A stretch of DNA of 24,046 bases from the IMG/VR virus record IMGVR_UViG_3300010883_000466, positions 1-24,046 of that record, one strand, 5' to 3'. The stretch's first letter is position 1, and every line of letters begins with the position of its first letter. The stretch is from a virus. Under the pieces are notes generated by a model. It had not been told where the DNA came from, did not search any database, and was given only the letters and a program-made list of their open reading frames with translations. Shown here one piece after another: positions 22,950 to 24,046 of the stretch. The translations under genes and the position numbers were made by a program.

Positions 22950-24046
22950 TGAGTAAATCAAAGCGTGCAATTAAGACTGAACGTTATGTCACAACAGGCG
23001 ACGGAACTGTTCAAGCCGGCGGAGGACGACCTGCTACAATTGGCGGCGCTGGAGCAATGGGCGGCAGTGACACATTTGCCCAGCGGTTTGGAAAAAATAA
23101 GAAGAAGTTTTCACCCTACCAGCTCGGTTCACCAAGTCAAGTTGCTGATGCGACACTTTCATCTAGACTCTCTCAGTCAAATGCAGGAAGAGGCTACTTA
23201 GAAAGCACTATAGATTCTGATCTAGCCGAGCTTATTTCTACTATGTTCCCTGATCAAGCTGTTGAAGATGATTTTGATGTTGACTTAGAAGATCATCTTG
23301 CTGTAACTGGTAAGGTCTCAAGGGTAAAAGAGACATATAAGTTTGATGAATCTTATATTGTTGAAAATAGTAGATATAGTCTAGTAAAGACATTTGATAG
23401 TATAAATGAAGAAAATTTAGGCGATATAGCTATCGACTTTATTGGTGACACAGTTTCAGCTGCAATTGGGACAGTACCTATTTTTGGAGATGCAATGTCT
23501 GCAGCATTTGCAGGCGTGAATATATGGCAGCTTAATAATGATGTCGAAAGGGCATATAAGAATATACAAAAACATGAAAGTAATCCAACTGAAAAAACTG
23601 TGCTGTTACTCCAGCAATCGTTTGATGACATAACAACAAACTTAGTCGACCTGTTTCAGAGGATGCTAGAGATTTCACCTGATCCTGGCGCAACTGAGAT
23701 TGCCTCCGAAGCAATCTCAGTAGCTCAAAATGTAAAGAAAATAGTCAAGCTTTCAGTAAATCTTAAAAAGACAGTTGTTCCAGTTATCGGCAAGATGGCG
23801 GGAAAATATGCTAAAGAGTGGACAGAAGACCGAGCAAAAAAGCTAGTTGGTAAGTATATTGGAAAAAAAGTCGGTAGTGGTGTTGGATACACCGCTTCGA
23901 AGACTGCAATGATTCTTGCAAGGAAATTTATAGACACAATACTTGATGGAATTGTTTCCATTATTGATCTAGATATAACGCCTAGTAAAATAAAGGATAA
24001 TAAAGATTCAATACTTGCGCTGCCAAGGACGCTAATAAGGCTATCA
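22949..24046 (+). CDS. Unidentified protein with membrane-like segments (3' end outside window)
   Basis: An open frame from ATG (22949) runs to the window edge, 366 codons without a stop. Residues 1-55 are basic and Gly-rich (MSKSKRAIKTERYVTTGDG, then AGGGRPATIGGAGAMGG). Residues 85-115 are acidic. About 160-193 is a hydrophobic Gly/Ala pair of helices (FIGDTVSAAIGTVPIFGDAM) that could insert in a membrane. Residues 195-260 are amphipathic helices, and about 290-345 is Lys/Gly-rich and then hydrophobic (GKYIGKKVGSGVGY; ILARKFIDTILDGIVSIID). I do not recognise the family. It may be a virion protein delivered with DNA or a membrane-acting protein. No clear ribosome site is seen; the gap from the HD gene is 24 nt. 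Confidence 0.75.
   Translation, partial: MSKSKRAIKTERYVTTGDGTVQAGGGRPATIGGAGAMGGSDTFAQRFGKNKKKFSPYQLGSPSQVADATLSSRLSQSNAGRGYLESTIDSDLAELISTMFPDQAVEDDFDVDLEDHLAVTGKVSRVKETYKFDESYIVENSRYSLVKTFDSINEENLGDIAIDFIGDTVSAAIGTVPIFGDAMSAAFAGVNIWQLNNDVERAYKNIQKHESNPTEKTVLLLQQSFDDITTNLVDLFQRMLEISPDPGATEIASEAISVAQNVKKIVKLSVNLKKTVVPVIGKMAGKYAKEWTEDRAKKLVGKYIGKKVGSGVGYTASKTAMILARKFIDTILDGIVSIIDLDITPSKIKDNKDSILALPRTLIRLS

Noticed and set aside
22965-23201. 78-residue + strand frame in the last gene
   Set aside because: A longer frame starting at 22949 runs through this region to the window end with balanced composition; the 78-residue frame is an out-of-frame shadow.
1-24046. CRISPR arrays, tRNA or rRNA genes, insertion sequences, integrase or att sites
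   Set aside because: No repeated spacer-like pattern, cloverleaf, transposase or recombinase motif was seen when reading the window; nearly all of it is occupied by virion genes.

Overview
This window is a piece of an AT-rich genome of a tailed phage with a contractile tail (a myovirus of broadly T4-like tail architecture), read entirely on the + strand. The evidence is a near-continuous run of virion genes: neck proteins, a tail-sheath stabiliser, two tail-sheath proteins, a 163-residue tail tube, a gp26-like and a gp51-like protein, a tape measure, and large baseplate/hub proteins with a small LysM protein. Arginine is mostly AGA and third positions are mostly A or T, as in phages of AT-rich marine bacteria. 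The host cannot be fixed from this window, which holds no tRNA, host-like metabolic gene or integrase.

Layout. Positions 1-114 are the 3' end of a gene. 162-500 is a small Ala/Lys-rich helical protein. 583-3635 is a tightly packed neck cassette (gp13-like, gp14-like, gp15-like). 3696-9870 holds two tandem, diverged sheath paralogues of 1046 and 999 residues, followed by the tube (9912-10403) and a strong hairpin (10430-10470). After a 193-bp gap a second block begins: a gp26-like gene (10597-11406), a gp51-like gene in the +1 frame (to 11656), the tape measure (11697-13931), an acidic 81-residue protein, a 1180-residue baseplate protein, a LysM protein and a 1032-residue hub-like protein (to 21111). 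Then comes a 22-bp perfect palindrome and a two-gene non-structural cassette: a very short family A DNA polymerase (21166-22350) and an HD-superfamily protein (22355-22924). The last gene (22949 to the window edge) is open-ended, probably a virion or membrane-active protein, and unrecognised.

How the genes work together. The neck proteins close the head and terminate the tail. Sheath subunits polymerise around the tube, whose length is set by the tape measure. The gp26/gp51 pair sits exactly where tail-assembly chaperones sit in most tailed phages (between tube and tape measure). The LysM and large proteins build the baseplate and hub.

Points most worth a second look: (1) the gp26-like gene has a single in-frame TAA inside a well-conserved stretch; (2) the gp51-like gene has no good start codon and overlaps gp26 at a run of eight T, which suggests a programmed frameshift; (3) two large, full-length sheath paralogues sit side by side; (4) a 394-residue family A polymerase has no exonuclease and has Leu at the position equivalent to E. 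coli Pol I Phe762, and is paired with an HD protein that seems to lack its last metal-binding Asp; (5) the tape measure contains an 84-bp internal duplication and a GC-rich patch.
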